Part shown: positions 36,256 through 45,236 of the stretch, one piece after another
Numbering within the stretch: the stretch's first letter is position 1
Layout: every line of letters begins with the position of its first letter
Source: Fodinibius salsisoli
GTDB lineage: Bacteria; Bacteroidota; Rhodothermia; Balneolales; Balneolaceae
Length of the DNA stretch: 64,000 nucleotides
Direction: 5' to 3'
NCBI RefSeq assembly: GCF_026229185.1
Contig: NZ_JAGGJA010000004.1
Coordinates: forward strand, 243,758 to 307,757
Translations under genes and position numbers: made by a program
The notes under the pieces: generated by a model
Databases searched by the model: none
What the model was told of the DNA's origin: nothing
The model's input: the letters and a program-made list of their open reading frames with translations, nothing else

Positions 36256-37092
36256 TTAGGGTCGTCCTTTGACTTCATCATAACGCTTGCGAAGCAACTG
36301 TACATCTTCCCAGGTCGGACGTTTCCATTTAGCATGACGCAGCAGGGCAGCTGGGTGATAGGTGGCAAGCAGTTCATAGTTGTTGCGGAAGCTGTGAAAT
36401 TGTCCGCGCATGCTTGAAAGCGAGGAGTCTTTATCCAACAGCGTTTGTGCAGACACCTTACCGAGCGAAAGTATTAGCTTGGGGTTAATTAAATCAATTT
36501 GTCGAAGTAAAAAGGGGAGGCTTCGTTTGCGTTCCTCGGGTTTCGGATTTCTATTATTGGGTGGGCGATGTTTAAGGATATTAGCGATATATACATCTTC
36601 CCGATCAAAGTTGATGGCAGCCAAAATATCATTCAGCAGCTGACCGGCTTTCCCAACAAAAGGCTCGCCCTGACGATCTTCTTCTGCACCGGGAGCTTTC
36701 CCAATAAGCATGAGGTCGGCCTCAGGATTGCCAACACCAAACACTAACTGGGTGCCTTCTAAATCCGTTCGAAGAACATCGGCTTCTTTACAAAGTTGCT
36801 CTAAAGCTTCAAGAGTATCGCATTCGTCAATGCGGTCATAGATTGATGAGGGACTATGCTCTTTTATCGAACCTTTGGCTTCATCCTCATTATAAGAGGT
36901 GTCTTGGGGCTCTGTCACTGTCTGGCTGGAATTATTGGAGGAGGGGGGATCCAAATCATGCACTTGCTGGGCTTTGCCAGTTTCATCAGTTTGACCCTGT
37001 AGGCTTTGGTCGATTAAAAAATCACCATAGAGTTCTCTTTCATTTTGGATGAAGGTGAGAACATGGTCTATGAGGTTATCGGGTTTTCCCAT
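36256..37092 (-). CDS. family 4-type uracil-DNA glycosylase with missing Fe-S cysteines
   Basis: The protein has 278 residues. After a low-complexity N-terminal extension of about 85 residues comes the UDG fold: LVFGVGNPEADLMLIGKAPGAEEDRQGEPFVGKAG (written in part), NILKHRPPNNRNP, and the motif ATYHPAALLR near 244. In classical family 4 enzymes four cysteines hold a 4Fe-4S cluster. Here only C101 remains; the partner three residues later is A104, and the CRPP and later Cys positions are H175 and R190/S191. The motif 1 GE(A/G)PG is GKAPG (K132). It is probably a cluster-less variant of the family; activity is uncertain. Confidence 0.8.
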   Translation of the reverse strand: MGKPDNLIDHVLTFIQNERELYGDFLIDQSLQGQTDETGKAQQVHDLDPPSSNNSSQTVTEPQDTSYNEDEAKGSIKEHSPSSIYDRIDECDTLEALEQLCKEADVLRTDLEGTQLVFGVGNPEADLMLIGKAPGAEEDRQGEPFVGKAGQLLNDILAAINFDREDVYIANILKHRPPNNRNPKPEERKRSLPFLLRQIDLINPKLILSLGKVSAQTLLDKDSSLSSMRGQFHSFRNNYELLATYHPAALLRHAKWKRPTWEDVQLLRKRYDEVKGRP

Positions 37093-37105
37093 AAGTAATT
37101 TGGTT

Positions 37106-38440
37106 TTATCCTACGAGCTCAGCAATGGTTTTCTGTTCTTCCTTGGCTTCTGCCGTTAATTCTCCAATAAGGTATCCTTCTTTGGATCGTGCGCCCATAT
37201 GGACGGGTAAAATTCGGTTTTCGTACCGGGGATTATAAGGAATGCCTACCCGCACATAATTGTCTGTCCAGCCCAGCATTGCCCCATTTTTATTGGCACC
37301 TTCGAAAAGCACGGGTCGAATGCTCTCGGAGAAGGAAGTATCAAAAGCATAGCGCTTTTTTTGGGATAAGCGACGAAGCTTATGGGTACGTTCTTTACGG
37401 ACGCTATTTTGTACGTTGGGTTCAATATTCAAAGCATGGGTCTTGGGGCGTTCGGAGTAGGTAAACACATGCAGGTAGGAGACAGGCAGGGAATCGATAA
37501 AATCAAAAGACTCCTGGAAAAATTCATCAGTCTCGCCCGGATGTCCCGTAATTACATCTACACCAATTGCTGCATCGGGCATAAGGTCTTTAATGAGTTC
37601 TACTCGCTGTCGATACAGATCCGATTGGTAGCGCCGCCGCATAAGCCCCAGCATTTTGTCGCTCCCGCTTTGCAAAGGCATGTGGAAGTGAGGCTGAATT
37701 TTATCAGATTCAGCCGTAAAATGGATCAGCTCTTCGTGCATCAGGTTAGGCTCAACGGATGAAAATCGAATTCGCTCCAGTCCATCTACCTGATCAAGAG
37801 CCTGCAGAAGCATAAAGAAGTTTTCGTCGGTCCCTCGTCCGAAATCACCCGCATTAACGCCGGTAATAACAATCTCCTTAAAGCCGTCTTCGACTAAAAG
37901 CTGAGCATTTTGCTCTACAGAAGCAATTTCCGGGCTGCGGCTTTTGCCACGGGCAAGGGGAATCGTACAAAAAGAACAGTTATAGCTGCACCCATCCTGA
38001 ACTTTCAGGAAGGCCCGGGTGCGATCATCTGCAGAAAAGGAGTTGTGGAAATCGACGGCTTCATTGACATCAGAATTATAGACGACGGGCTCTGTTCGCT
38101 TGCTAAAATCATCGAAGAGCTCAAGAAGTTTGAACTTGTTTTTAGCCCCTAACACCGTATCAACACCGTCGATATTAGCAATTTCGTCCGGTTCTAACTG
38201 GGCATAGCAGCCAATAACAGCAACAAACGCTTCCGGATTTCTGCGCAGCGCACGGCGCACCGTACTTCGGCAGGTACTGTTGGCATTTTGGGTCACTGAA
38301 CACGTATTGATAACATAAATATCAGCTGGTTCCTCAAAATTGCTGATGTTATATCCCTCTTCCTCAAAATCCTGTTGAATGCTCATGGTTTCGGAATAGT
38401 TGAGTTTGCACCCAAGCGTTTTGAAAGCAACAGTTTTCAT
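37106..38440 (-). CDS. mtaB: tRNA t6A37 methylthiotransferase MtaB
   Basis: The protein has 444 residues from the ATG at 38440. The N-terminal UPF0004 domain has cluster cysteines C11 (TLGCKLNYSE), C47 (NTCSVT) and C78 (GCYAQ). The radical-SAM triad C151-x3-C155-x2-C158 (DGCSYNCSFC) follows, and a TRAM-like C-terminus ends near 440. It adds a methylthio group to t6A in tRNA. The N-terminus FKTLGCKLNYSE and overall length fit MtaB better than MiaB or RimO. It is 13 bases before the UDG gene. Confidence 0.9.
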   Translation of the reverse strand: MKTVAFKTLGCKLNYSETMSIQQDFEEEGYNISNFEEPADIYVINTCSVTQNANSTCRSTVRRALRRNPEAFVAVIGCYAQLEPDEIANIDGVDTVLGAKNKFKLLELFDDFSKRTEPVVYNSDVNEAVDFHNSFSADDRTRAFLKVQDGCSYNCSFCTIPLARGKSRSPEIASVEQNAQLLVEDGFKEIVITGVNAGDFGRGTDENFFMLLQALDQVDGLERIRFSSVEPNLMHEELIHFTAESDKIQPHFHMPLQSGSDKMLGLMRRRYQSDLYRQRVELIKDLMPDAAIGVDVITGHPGETDEFFQESFDFIDSLPVSYLHVFTYSERPKTHALNIEPNVQNSVRKERTHKLRRLSQKKRYAFDTSFSESIRPVLFEGANKNGAMLGWTDNYVRVGIPYNPRYENRILPVHMGARSKEGYLIGELTAEAKEEQKTIAELVG

Positions 38441-39099
38441 CAATCAGCTGACCAGTTCGAATTTACTTTGTATTTGTTTATAGGTAATCGGACGTAAGCA
38501 TAGAAAATACAAAACAGTTGCAAAAATATCGATGTTTATCATTGAGGATGATGGATATGGAAAACTTCAGTTTTTTGTCTTCAAGAATGTTCTATTACCA
38601 GTATGTCGGATTGATACGATTAACAAAAGGAGTAACTTTTTTGCCCATCAATGATGAGGGTATATAATAATTACTCTATCTCTGCTTAGAAAAGCCGCCG
38701 TAAAGCCAGAGATCAATGCGCTATTTACAGGATGGGGTTTCTGGATAATTGGCATAGTTGTTGTGATTATTGAAATAGATGATACTCCAATATAATTCTG
38801 GATTACACACTGATGAAAAAGACTAAAATATATAACTGACCAAAGGGGATCGGTCGGTTTTATGATATTTGATGCTTTCACAAATAAGGGCTTCAAACAT
38901 TGGAACCAGATCAAGCAGTGAGCCGGGTCATCATAATCAAGAAGAGGCAAAGACATGGAAAGGTATTTACCCAAAGCCTCAAGAGACATTTAGCAAAACA
39001 GAATAGTGTGTTAAGCAATCACATGTTGAGTGCATCAAAGATCCAAGAAATATTAAACGGTAGTAAAACTTAATTTAAGCGAAAGAGGAGAAAACAAAT
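38441..39099. other. 659-base intergenic region
   Basis: No convincing gene was found. It holds one -24/-12 motif (38749) whose transcript would have a leader of about 335 bases before the SDR gene. A minus-strand frame at 38648-38989 and a 38-codon frame at 38551 were considered and rejected. Confidence 0.45.
38749..38764 (+). promoter_or_regulatory. sigma-54 (-24/-12) promoter motif upstream of SDR gene
   Basis: TTGGCATAGTTGTTGT matches TGGCAYR-N4-TTGY with correct spacing. It is almost the same sequence as the motif at 48206 (both AATTGGCAT…GTTGTTG). It lies about 336 bases before the ATG at 39100, with no gene between. Confidence 0.65.
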
Positions 39100-40125
39100 A
39101 TGAAGGTACTAATTACAGGTACAGACGGGTATATAGGATCGGTACTGGGGCCTTATTTAGTTAATAAAGGATATGAAGTAACGGGCTTGGATACTGGGTT
39201 CTACCGGTCGGGCTGGCTTTATAATAATGGAGAAATCGTTTATCCCTCTTACATTCATAAGGACTTACGGAATATTACTGAAAATGACCTGGAGGGGTTC
39301 GATGCCGTTGTTCATCTGGCAGAGTTATCTAACGATCCGCTTGGAAAACTAAATCCGGAAATTACGTTCAAAATAAACCATCAGGGCAGTGTTAGTTTGG
39401 CTAAGCTTTGCAAAAAGGTGGGAATCGATAGATTCGTTTATGCCTCTTCATGCAGTGTGTATGGAGAAGGCAATGATAACTATAAGACGGAAGCGTCGGA
39501 AGTTAACCCTCAAACAGCCTATGCTGAGTGTAAAACCCGGGTTGAGAGTGATGTATCCCAACTAGCTGATGAAAATTTTTCGCCAACCTTTATGCGAAAT
39601 GCTACAGCCTATGGTCCTTCGCCACGCATGCGTTTTGATATCGTACTGAACAACTTATCTGGGTTGGCATGGACCACCGGCATTATTGAGATGATCAGTG
39701 ACGGCATGCCCTGGAGGCCACTGGTTCATATAAAAGATATCAGCAAGGCCTTCGGATGTGTACTGGAGGCCCCGAGAGAAGTGGTGCATAACCAAAAGTT
39801 TAATGTAGGAGACACAGAAGAAAATTTCAGGGTCAGAGAGATAGCTGAAATAGTAGGTGAAGCCTTTCCGGGTTGTAAAACTACTTTTGGCTCGAGCGGG
39901 GGCGATAACCGGAGCTATCGAGTCTCCTTTGATAAAATAAATAGTGAGCTACCTGGTTTTGCTTGCGAATATACGGCAGAGGATGGAGCAAGAGAATTAT
40001 ATGAAATCTTCAAAAAGATTGATATGAATGAAGAGGTATTCAACGCGAATGCTTACACCCGGCTCAAGCAGTTAAAATATCTGTTGGAAACTAACCAGGT
40101 AACGGATGAACTGTATTGGGTTTAG
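39100..40125 (+). CDS. NAD-dependent sugar epimerase/dehydratase (extended SDR)
   Basis: The protein has 341 residues with a good ribosome site (AAGAGGAG). The nucleotide-binding motif TGTDGYIG is at 7-14. The active site is S-S-C-S with YAECK (catalytic Tyr and Lys about 147-151). RNATAYGPSPRMRFD and the substrate-loop RPLVHIKDISKAF are typical of nucleotide-sugar epimerases. It probably acts on a CDP- or dTDP-linked deoxysugar together with the rfbF/rfbC-like genes further right. Two strong terminators follow it. Confidence 0.85.
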   Translation: MKVLITGTDGYIGSVLGPYLVNKGYEVTGLDTGFYRSGWLYNNGEIVYPSYIHKDLRNITENDLEGFDAVVHLAELSNDPLGKLNPEITFKINHQGSVSLAKLCKKVGIDRFVYASSCSVYGEGNDNYKTEASEVNPQTAYAECKTRVESDVSQLADENFSPTFMRNATAYGPSPRMRFDIVLNNLSGLAWTTGIIEMISDGMPWRPLVHIKDISKAFGCVLEAPREVVHNQKFNVGDTEENFRVREIAEIVGEAFPGCKTTFGSSGGDNRSYRVSFDKINSELPGFACEYTAEDGARELYEIFKKIDMNEEVFNANAYTRLKQLKYLLETNQVTDELYWV

Positions 40126-40155
40126 GAGAACAGCTTTCGGATAATCAAGATATTA

Positions 40156-40228
40156 ATACACTATTCTCTTTTCTGAAAATTAGTGTATGTTTTTTAAGAA
40201 GGTATGCTGAATAAATTTCAGCATACCT
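40156..40228 (+). terminator. tandem terminators after SDR gene
   Basis: The first stem is ATACACTA (40156-40163) / TAGTGTAT (40181-40188), followed by GTTTTTTAA. The second is a 12-bp perfect stem, 40200-40211 with 40217-40228 (AGGTATGCTGAA / TTCAGCATACCT), followed by TTTTTTGTTTT. The second is very strong and isolates the SDR gene from its convergent neighbour. Confidence 0.88.
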
Positions 40229-40271
40229 TTTTTTGTTTTGGTAAGTGGCTAAAAGTAACAGAATATTTGCT

Positions 40272-41357
40272 CTAAATTTTATATTGCAAGACCGTTACTT
40301 TCTTTTGGTGATACCATGGCAATAGCTTCCAGATGTATGCTAAAGAAATACATACTGCTATAACTATGATAATTGTTTGGGCTAAATTTCCACCAAATAT
40401 TTTTATAAAGCCCGACCCTAAGTTTATAAGGAACGGATTCCCAAATAGAATATAAATAGCACAGAGAGGCAGAGCTATTAGGCATAGTCCTCCCAATCCT
40501 ATTCTATAGGAAGATATTTTTTGCAGACTATTTTTCAGTGCTTCTACATTGTATAGAGAACTCCAATCAACAAAAAATGCATACGCAATAATATTTGGAG
40601 TAAATGAAATCCCCATCGTTAGCTGTATTCCAAAGTGAAAGAAACAGGCCATTGCGCAGACCAGTCGAAAATACTTTAAGGAGAATATACTGAGTATAAA
40701 TGCAGACTCTAATATGATGGTGCTATAATCTAAAAATTTGAACAGATGAAAACTGTTTATAGAAAGTAACATGGAACCCCAAAGAGTTTCACGTCCAGTA
40801 GTATAGTAGTTTTGGAGTAAATGCCCTGTTATGGCAGATACGTTGGGATCCAACCAGCCGGTTGTAATTTTAGCAAAGGCGGCCGTAAACATAGCTAACC
40901 CTATTAATAGCGCAAATATGGGAGTTATCCATTGGTAGGTCTCATACGACTTTCCCTTCCAAAATATGACCGCGAAGATTAAGGGGATGATGACTATAAA
41001 TATATCGTGATTGATTTTGCCAAAGGAATAAGACCAGGAATTCCCAATAAAGAGCAATAGCCCAACAGCAATGGAGGCGTAGAATTTTTTATAGCCGAAA
41101 AGTAGCGCCAGCAAAGCTACCGTCAGTAAAAAGTTCAGTACATAGAAGAAGGTGATACTGGGAAAGCCTGTAAAGAAAAGAGTTATGCCAATTCGTGGAA
41201 AGAAAAAGGTATCAGGATAATCTTGAATCCATAACTGGTGCGGCATCATGATGATGAAAATATAAAGAACATAAATGACCCGATAGACCTGCAGATTCTT
41301 AATGGTGCCATCAGGTCCAGAAAATAACCAGTTAGAAAGTACGTTTTTGTTGTTCAT
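40272..41357 (-). CDS. HTTM domain membrane protein
   Basis: The 361 residues form about 8-9 TM segments. The pattern of the HTTM family (related to vitamin K-dependent gamma-carboxylase) is seen in the N-terminal YRVIYVLYI, the conserved MFTAAFAKITTGWLD, and FFHFGIQLTMGISFTPNIIAYAF. Bacterial HTTM proteins are poorly characterised. The start overlaps the end of the preceding gene by 4 bases (ATGA), so the two products are coupled and may form a complex. Confidence 0.7.
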   Translation of the reverse strand: MNNKNVLSNWLFSGPDGTIKNLQVYRVIYVLYIFIIMMPHQLWIQDYPDTFFFPRIGITLFFTGFPSITFFYVLNFLLTVALLALLFGYKKFYASIAVGLLLFIGNSWSYSFGKINHDIFIVIIPLIFAVIFWKGKSYETYQWITPIFALLIGLAMFTAAFAKITTGWLDPNVSAITGHLLQNYYTTGRETLWGSMLLSINSFHLFKFLDYSTIILESAFILSIFSLKYFRLVCAMACFFHFGIQLTMGISFTPNIIAYAFFVDWSSLYNVEALKNSLQKISSYRIGLGGLCLIALPLCAIYILFGNPFLINLGSGFIKIFGGNLAQTIIIVIAVCISLAYIWKLLPWYHQKKVTVLQYKI

Positions 41358-41908
41358 AGCTGAATGGTGGTTGTACCCGTCAATGTTCGTTTACTTTGTG
41401 ATAGATCTTCAGGATCATACTGATTTTTATACCATAGGAAGAAAACTTTTTCAGGTTTTTTACCAGGTATAAGGTCAGTTATTTGTTTTCTTAGCCATTG
41501 CACTGTTTCCGGATTATTCTGTATGTCATAACGACTTCGATATCGACTGGCAAAGAAGCCTGGTATAATTGGTTTTAGAAATTTGAACTGTTCATGGGAG
41601 CGAGAATCTGTAGTCGTATCATGAGGTAGAAAGCTTTTAAGGAGATAGCCATGATGCGTTATAGGGGTATTCGAGAAAAAGGTTTGTGGTGAATATAGGG
41701 TGGTATCCTGATTGTTAAATAAGACCTTTATTTCAACATTTGTTATTTCATAAAACCCTGCGTCATTCATCCTATTTCCAGAAAACGAAGGCATTTTTAG
41801 CGCGGGATAGGGTTCTGATATATACCGGTAAGTAATTACCTCCTGAAGAACAAACAGAAGGACAATAGATGAAATGAGTAATATTAGTTTGGATTGGGAT
41901 AGTTGCAT
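41354..41908 (-). CDS. membrane-anchored protein coupled to HTTM protein
   Basis: The protein has 184 residues from the ATG at 41908; an in-frame TTG at 41929 would add seven. One N-terminal TM segment (LILLISSIVLLFVLQEV) is followed by a periplasmic domain with no motif I know. Translational coupling with the HTTM gene suggests a partner. In many bacteria HTTM genes neighbour a small protein of similar layout; that is family knowledge, not proof. Confidence 0.6.
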   Translation of the reverse strand: MQLSQSKLILLISSIVLLFVLQEVITYRYISEPYPALKMPSFSGNRMNDAGFYEITNVEIKVLFNNQDTTLYSPQTFFSNTPITHHGYLLKSFLPHDTTTDSRSHEQFKFLKPIIPGFFASRYRSRYDIQNNPETVQWLRKQITDLIPGKKPEKVFFLWYKNQYDPEDLSQSKRTLTGTTTIQL

Positions 41909-42062
41909 CGCATTTTTATTTAAGCCCAATTATTTTTAAGTGTCACGCCTGTACTGTAGATCGATTTTTGATGTTCTTACTCTTTGCTTGGTCGAAGTAC
42001 TATTTTAAGCTTTAAACTATTAATACCTTATCCAATAAGTCTCAAAACACGAGAATAAAAAG

Positions 42063-42100
42063 TCAATAAGGGATCCAGAAGAATTTGAACCCCTTATTGA
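42063..42100 (-). terminator. terminator after lipoprotein gene
   Basis: A 10-bp perfect stem TCAATAAGGG (42063-42072) / CCCTTATTGA (42091-42100) is followed, in the leftward direction, by CTTTTTATTC. It ends the gene at 42143-43264 and separates it from the HTTM pair. Confidence 0.75.
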
Positions 42101-42142
42101 ACGTAAATACAATTAGTTAGCAACCAGCTTAACTCTTATACT

Positions 42143-43264
42143 TTATTCCTCAGGGTTAAATCCACTGACAACCGCATGCGCAATAAAATAGATATCGCCG
42201 GATAGTCCATCTATTTCATAGGTGTACTCCGTAATATTATCATGCGTCTCTTGGTTACCATACTGGCCCGGAGCAACAGTGTATTTTCCACCCGGATTTT
42301 TGGGATAAGGATCATTTCCTGCATACACATGTGTTTCCTCCAGTGTATATAATGAGCCGGTATAACCCGAGGTTTCTGTCATTGTATAGGTAACTGTAAG
42401 AGTACCGTTAGAGTATTCGGCGGCAAGTTCACCAACTTTAGTTCCTTTGTTTAGGTCACATTGGCCGGCACCAGCATAGATGGCATACGTCATGGGACCA
42501 CTTGGATCAGAAAGAGGGCCGTTTGTCCATCCCCAGTTATTAAAAGAGACGCCGGGCATAATTTCTTCGTCAAAACATGTGGAATAATCATCATCGACGA
42601 TCGTATCGCCATTTATACCTTTTGTTTTGACGGCATAGGCCGTTTCATTTCCGACCATGATCGTTTGCCCATCGTTTTCAATCAAAGTTACTCCCGGGAT
42701 TTTATCTATAACTTTGTCCTCAAGGTGGCTTTTTACTTTAGACAGGATACTTTTGACCTTCTCTATATCAAAAAGGAGTTGACCATCGGCATATATTCTG
42801 GAACTGATGTTGTCATATTCAGATATTTTACTCACATCAAACGATGGGTTTTCAATAAGTGACCAAATGATAACCTGAATTTCCCGGAAGGTTAATTCGG
42901 GGTCTTCGGCTCTCAAGTCGTCTTTTATGCTCATGAAATAGTTTAAGGCATTCCACTCTTCATGTCCCTTTGTTGAGAATAGTTTTACGCCATTTTGTAT
43001 TCCAAAATTAGCATCTTCATTCCATTCAATACACCATCCATCTCTGTTTAAACCATCAGCAAGTTGAACGGAAAAAAAACTGTCTTGACTGTCTCCATGC
43101 TTAAGCTGCATTGCCTCATCCTGGGCGCCCTCAATAGGCGTTACATCATAGACGGATGCTAAACTTTCCTCCAGCCCTACATTAGTATTTGTATCACAGG
43201 CCGAAAAGCTAATGAAGATGCCCGTTATAATAGTTACGAATATTAATAGACTATATTTATTCAT
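42143..43264 (-). CDS. surface lipoprotein with possible internal thioester domain
   Basis: This 373-residue protein has a lipobox at ISFSAC (C23). Residues about 65-145 contain GWCIEWN (C78) and, about 50 residues later, FREIQVIIWSLI (Q130, W134). This is the layout of thioester domains in Gram-positive adhesins, where a Cys of a YCI(D/N) motif and the Gln of a TQxAIW motif form a covalent bond-making thioester. The C-terminal part (about 235-370) is a beta-rich domain starting FNNWGWTNG and ending YFIAHAVVSG, repeated in surface proteins of this phylum. If right, it would anchor the cell or polymer covalently to a target. This is inference from two short motifs. A weak -24/-12 motif lies upstream. 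Confidence 0.6.
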   Translation of the reverse strand: MNKYSLLIFVTIITGIFISFSACDTNTNVGLEESLASVYDVTPIEGAQDEAMQLKHGDSQDSFFSVQLADGLNRDGWCIEWNEDANFGIQNGVKLFSTKGHEEWNALNYFMSIKDDLRAEDPELTFREIQVIIWSLIENPSFDVSKISEYDNISSRIYADGQLLFDIEKVKSILSKVKSHLEDKVIDKIPGVTLIENDGQTIMVGNETAYAVKTKGINGDTIVDDDYSTCFDEEIMPGVSFNNWGWTNGPLSDPSGPMTYAIYAGAGQCDLNKGTKVGELAAEYSNGTLTVTYTMTETSGYTGSLYTLEETHVYAGNDPYPKNPGGKYTVAPGQYGNQETHDNITEYTYEIDGLSGDIYFIAHAVVSGFNPEE

Positions 43265-43358
43265 AGTATAGACCCCTTCAGTTAATATGTCTTTGTTATT
43301 TGTACCCCTCTCTTGCTTATTTATTTTAGAAGCAAAGAGTTAGTTACATATGATTAAG

Positions 43359-43374
43359 GCAAAATTCATACCGC
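43359..43374 (-). promoter_or_regulatory. weaker sigma-54-like motif for lipoprotein gene
   Basis: The minus strand reads GCGGTATGAATTTTGC: correct 12-base GG-to-GC step and a perfect TTGC -12 box, but two differences in the -24 box. It is about 95 bases upstream of the ATG at 43264. Confidence 0.35.
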
Positions 43375-43716
43375 TCCCTTCTTTTTTTGAAAAAATTAAC
43401 TCAGTGGGCTGCATCAGCCTATAATAAGGCCAGGTATTCCGGTTATTTAGCAGTTAACTGGAAGCCGCATTCATACAGTCTGAGTAGTAATAGGTTGTGC
43501 TGGCCATTTCCAAATAAGGTTTGCTCTTTAGCGAAGTCCTGCTTAATGCTAAGCATTAACATGCTACCAAAGAGATTGGGTAATTTTTTCATAGGATGTA
43601 GAGAAAAGTTACTCGCTACCTCTGTTAAATCTATTCCAATGGCCACTTCTTCTCTTTCTGTTGGCTATTCGATCGTTAAAGTGGTAATAGCATTATATAT
43701 AACCTCATCCTCTTAA

Positions 43717-43732
43717 ATGGCATAATTATTGT
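43717..43732 (+). promoter_or_regulatory. sigma-54 (-24/-12) promoter motif for C-methyltransferase gene
   Basis: ATGGCATAATTATTGT matches TGGCAYR-N4-TTGY with correct spacing. It is about 94 bases before the ATG at 43826. Confidence 0.65.
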
Positions 43733-43825
43733 ACCTTATATTACATACATCCGTCGGGTATTGACCACTAAAATAGGTTGACATCTGTTATAGCAGGTTC
43801 AACTGCAAATATAATCTGTCGGAAA

Positions 43826-45109
43826 ATGAGAGAGAACAATACTTTACAGGATATAGAATGTCGAAATTGTGGAAAAGAGCTCATACACAGCTTTGCTGAT
43901 CTGGGGGCTACACCACTTTGTAATGAGATAATTAACCCCGAAGAACTAAATCGAGGACAGAAAGAATACCCATTACATGTTTATGTATGTGAAGAGTGCT
44001 TCCTTGTGCAGGTTGGGGCGTGTGTTTCTCCGGAAGTGATTTATTCAGACTATAGCTACTTTTCATCTTATTCTGACTCCTGGCTTGATCATGCCAGACG
44101 ATATGTTGATACGATGATCGGCCTTTATAACATCAACCCAAACAGTTTTGTGGTTGAAATTGCGAGTAATGATGGCTATTTGCTTCAATATTTTAAGGAA
44201 AAAAATATCCCCCACTTCGGAGTTGAACCTTCGAATACGGTAGCCCAGGCTGCACTCAACAAAGGAATACCAACAGAGGAAGTCTTTTTCGGGAAGCAGA
44301 CTGCTGACAGTCTTAGAGAGAAATACCAGGAAGCCGATTTAATATTAGGGAACAACGTTCTGGCTCATGTACCCAATATCCATGACTTTGTAGGTGGGCT
44401 TGAGATATTGCTGGGAGATAAAGGAATCATGACCTTTGAATTTCCACATTTAATGCAACTGGTAGAAAATATTCAATTCGATACCATCTATCACGAACAT
44501 TTCTTTTACTACTCGCTCCATGCGGTTCAGTCAATATTTAAAAGCCACGGATTCAAAATTTTTGATGTTCAAGAATTAAATACACACGGGGGATCCATCA
44601 GAATTTTTGTCAGCCGAAAAACAAATACCCAACGAAAGATAAGTGATAATGTGAAGAGAATTCTGCACGACGAAAAGGTAAAAGGTTATTTGAATATTGA
44701 ATTTTATACAACATTCAACAAGAACGTACAGCAGTTGAAACGAGATCTTTTGAGTTTGCTTATCCAGGAAAAAAATAAGGGTAAAAGTATTGTCGGCTAT
44801 GGGGCTCCCGGAAAGGGGAATACACTACTCAACTTTTGCGGTATTGGCACCGATTTTATGGATTTCACCGTCGATAGAAATCCTCATAAGCAAGACCACT
44901 TCTTGCCGGGTTCGTTAATTCCAATTTATCAGCCCGAAAAAATCATGGAAGCTAAACCGGATTATGTATTCATATTACCCTGGAATTTAAAAAGGGAAAT
45001 AATGAATCAAACAAACTATATAGGTGAGTGGGGAGGAAAGTTCATTATTCCCATACCTTACCCAAGGATTATGCCGGCACAAAAGGTTAAAGGTGTCGGA
45101 GTGCATTAA
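43826..45109 (+). CDS. sugar C-methyltransferase (TylC3/NovU-like)
   Basis: The protein has 427 residues from the ATG at 43826; an in-frame TTG at 43778 is less likely. The N-terminal zinc-binding part has CRNC (after IE) and CEEC, with the family sequence SFADLGATPLCNE. A SAM domain follows (FVVEIASNDGYLLQYF as motif I, GVEPSNTVA, then ANNVLAHVPNI-like NNVLAHVPNIHDFV). FPHLMQLVENIQFDTIYHEHFFYYS and GYGAPGKGNTLLN are hallmarks of sugar C-methyltransferases acting on 4-keto sugars. It would add a methyl branch to a nucleotide-linked deoxysugar. It sits with an rfbF-like gene, suggesting a branched-chain 6-deoxysugar. Confidence 0.88.
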   Translation: MRENNTLQDIECRNCGKELIHSFADLGATPLCNEIINPEELNRGQKEYPLHVYVCEECFLVQVGACVSPEVIYSDYSYFSSYSDSWLDHARRYVDTMIGLYNINPNSFVVEIASNDGYLLQYFKEKNIPHFGVEPSNTVAQAALNKGIPTEEVFFGKQTADSLREKYQEADLILGNNVLAHVPNIHDFVGGLEILLGDKGIMTFEFPHLMQLVENIQFDTIYHEHFFYYSLHAVQSIFKSHGFKIFDVQELNTHGGSIRIFVSRKTNTQRKISDNVKRILHDEKVKGYLNIEFYTTFNKNVQQLKRDLLSLLIQEKNKGKSIVGYGAPGKGNTLLNFCGIGTDFMDFTVDRNPHKQDHFLPGSLIPIYQPEKIMEAKPDYVFILPWNLKREIMNQTNYIGEWGGKFIIPIPYPRIMPAQKVKGVGVH

Positions 45110-45236
45110 AAAGCTTTTGTGGGGGATAAGAATAGTAGTAAGGGCCATGGGGGCTGGGGTCAAAATATTTCTAAAGGAGTGATTGCCAGTCTCTAAGATT
45201 TGGGAATTAAATTAAAACATACAATAGCTTTCCCTG

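Larger units (their letters stand above)
43265..43825. other. 560-base divergent region with two sigma-54-like motifs
   Basis: No convincing coding gene was found; an open frame at 43387-43716 (TTG start) has no family-like features and no ribosome site. The region holds a leftward motif at 43359 and a rightward motif at 43717. Confidence 0.4.

Noticed and set aside
38551..38667. 38-codon open frame with a GAGG close to its ATG
   Set aside because: The GAGG is one base from the first ATG, too close to work; no features and no support from context.
38648..38989. 113-codon open frame on the minus strand between mtaB and the SDR gene
   Set aside because: No signal, motif or ribosome site; it covers the promoter motif at 38749, and its composition does not look like a conserved protein.
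43387..43716. 109-codon frame with TTG start, and an opposite-strand frame 43443-43646
   Set aside because: No ribosome site, no recognised domain or signal; located in a promoter-bearing gap.
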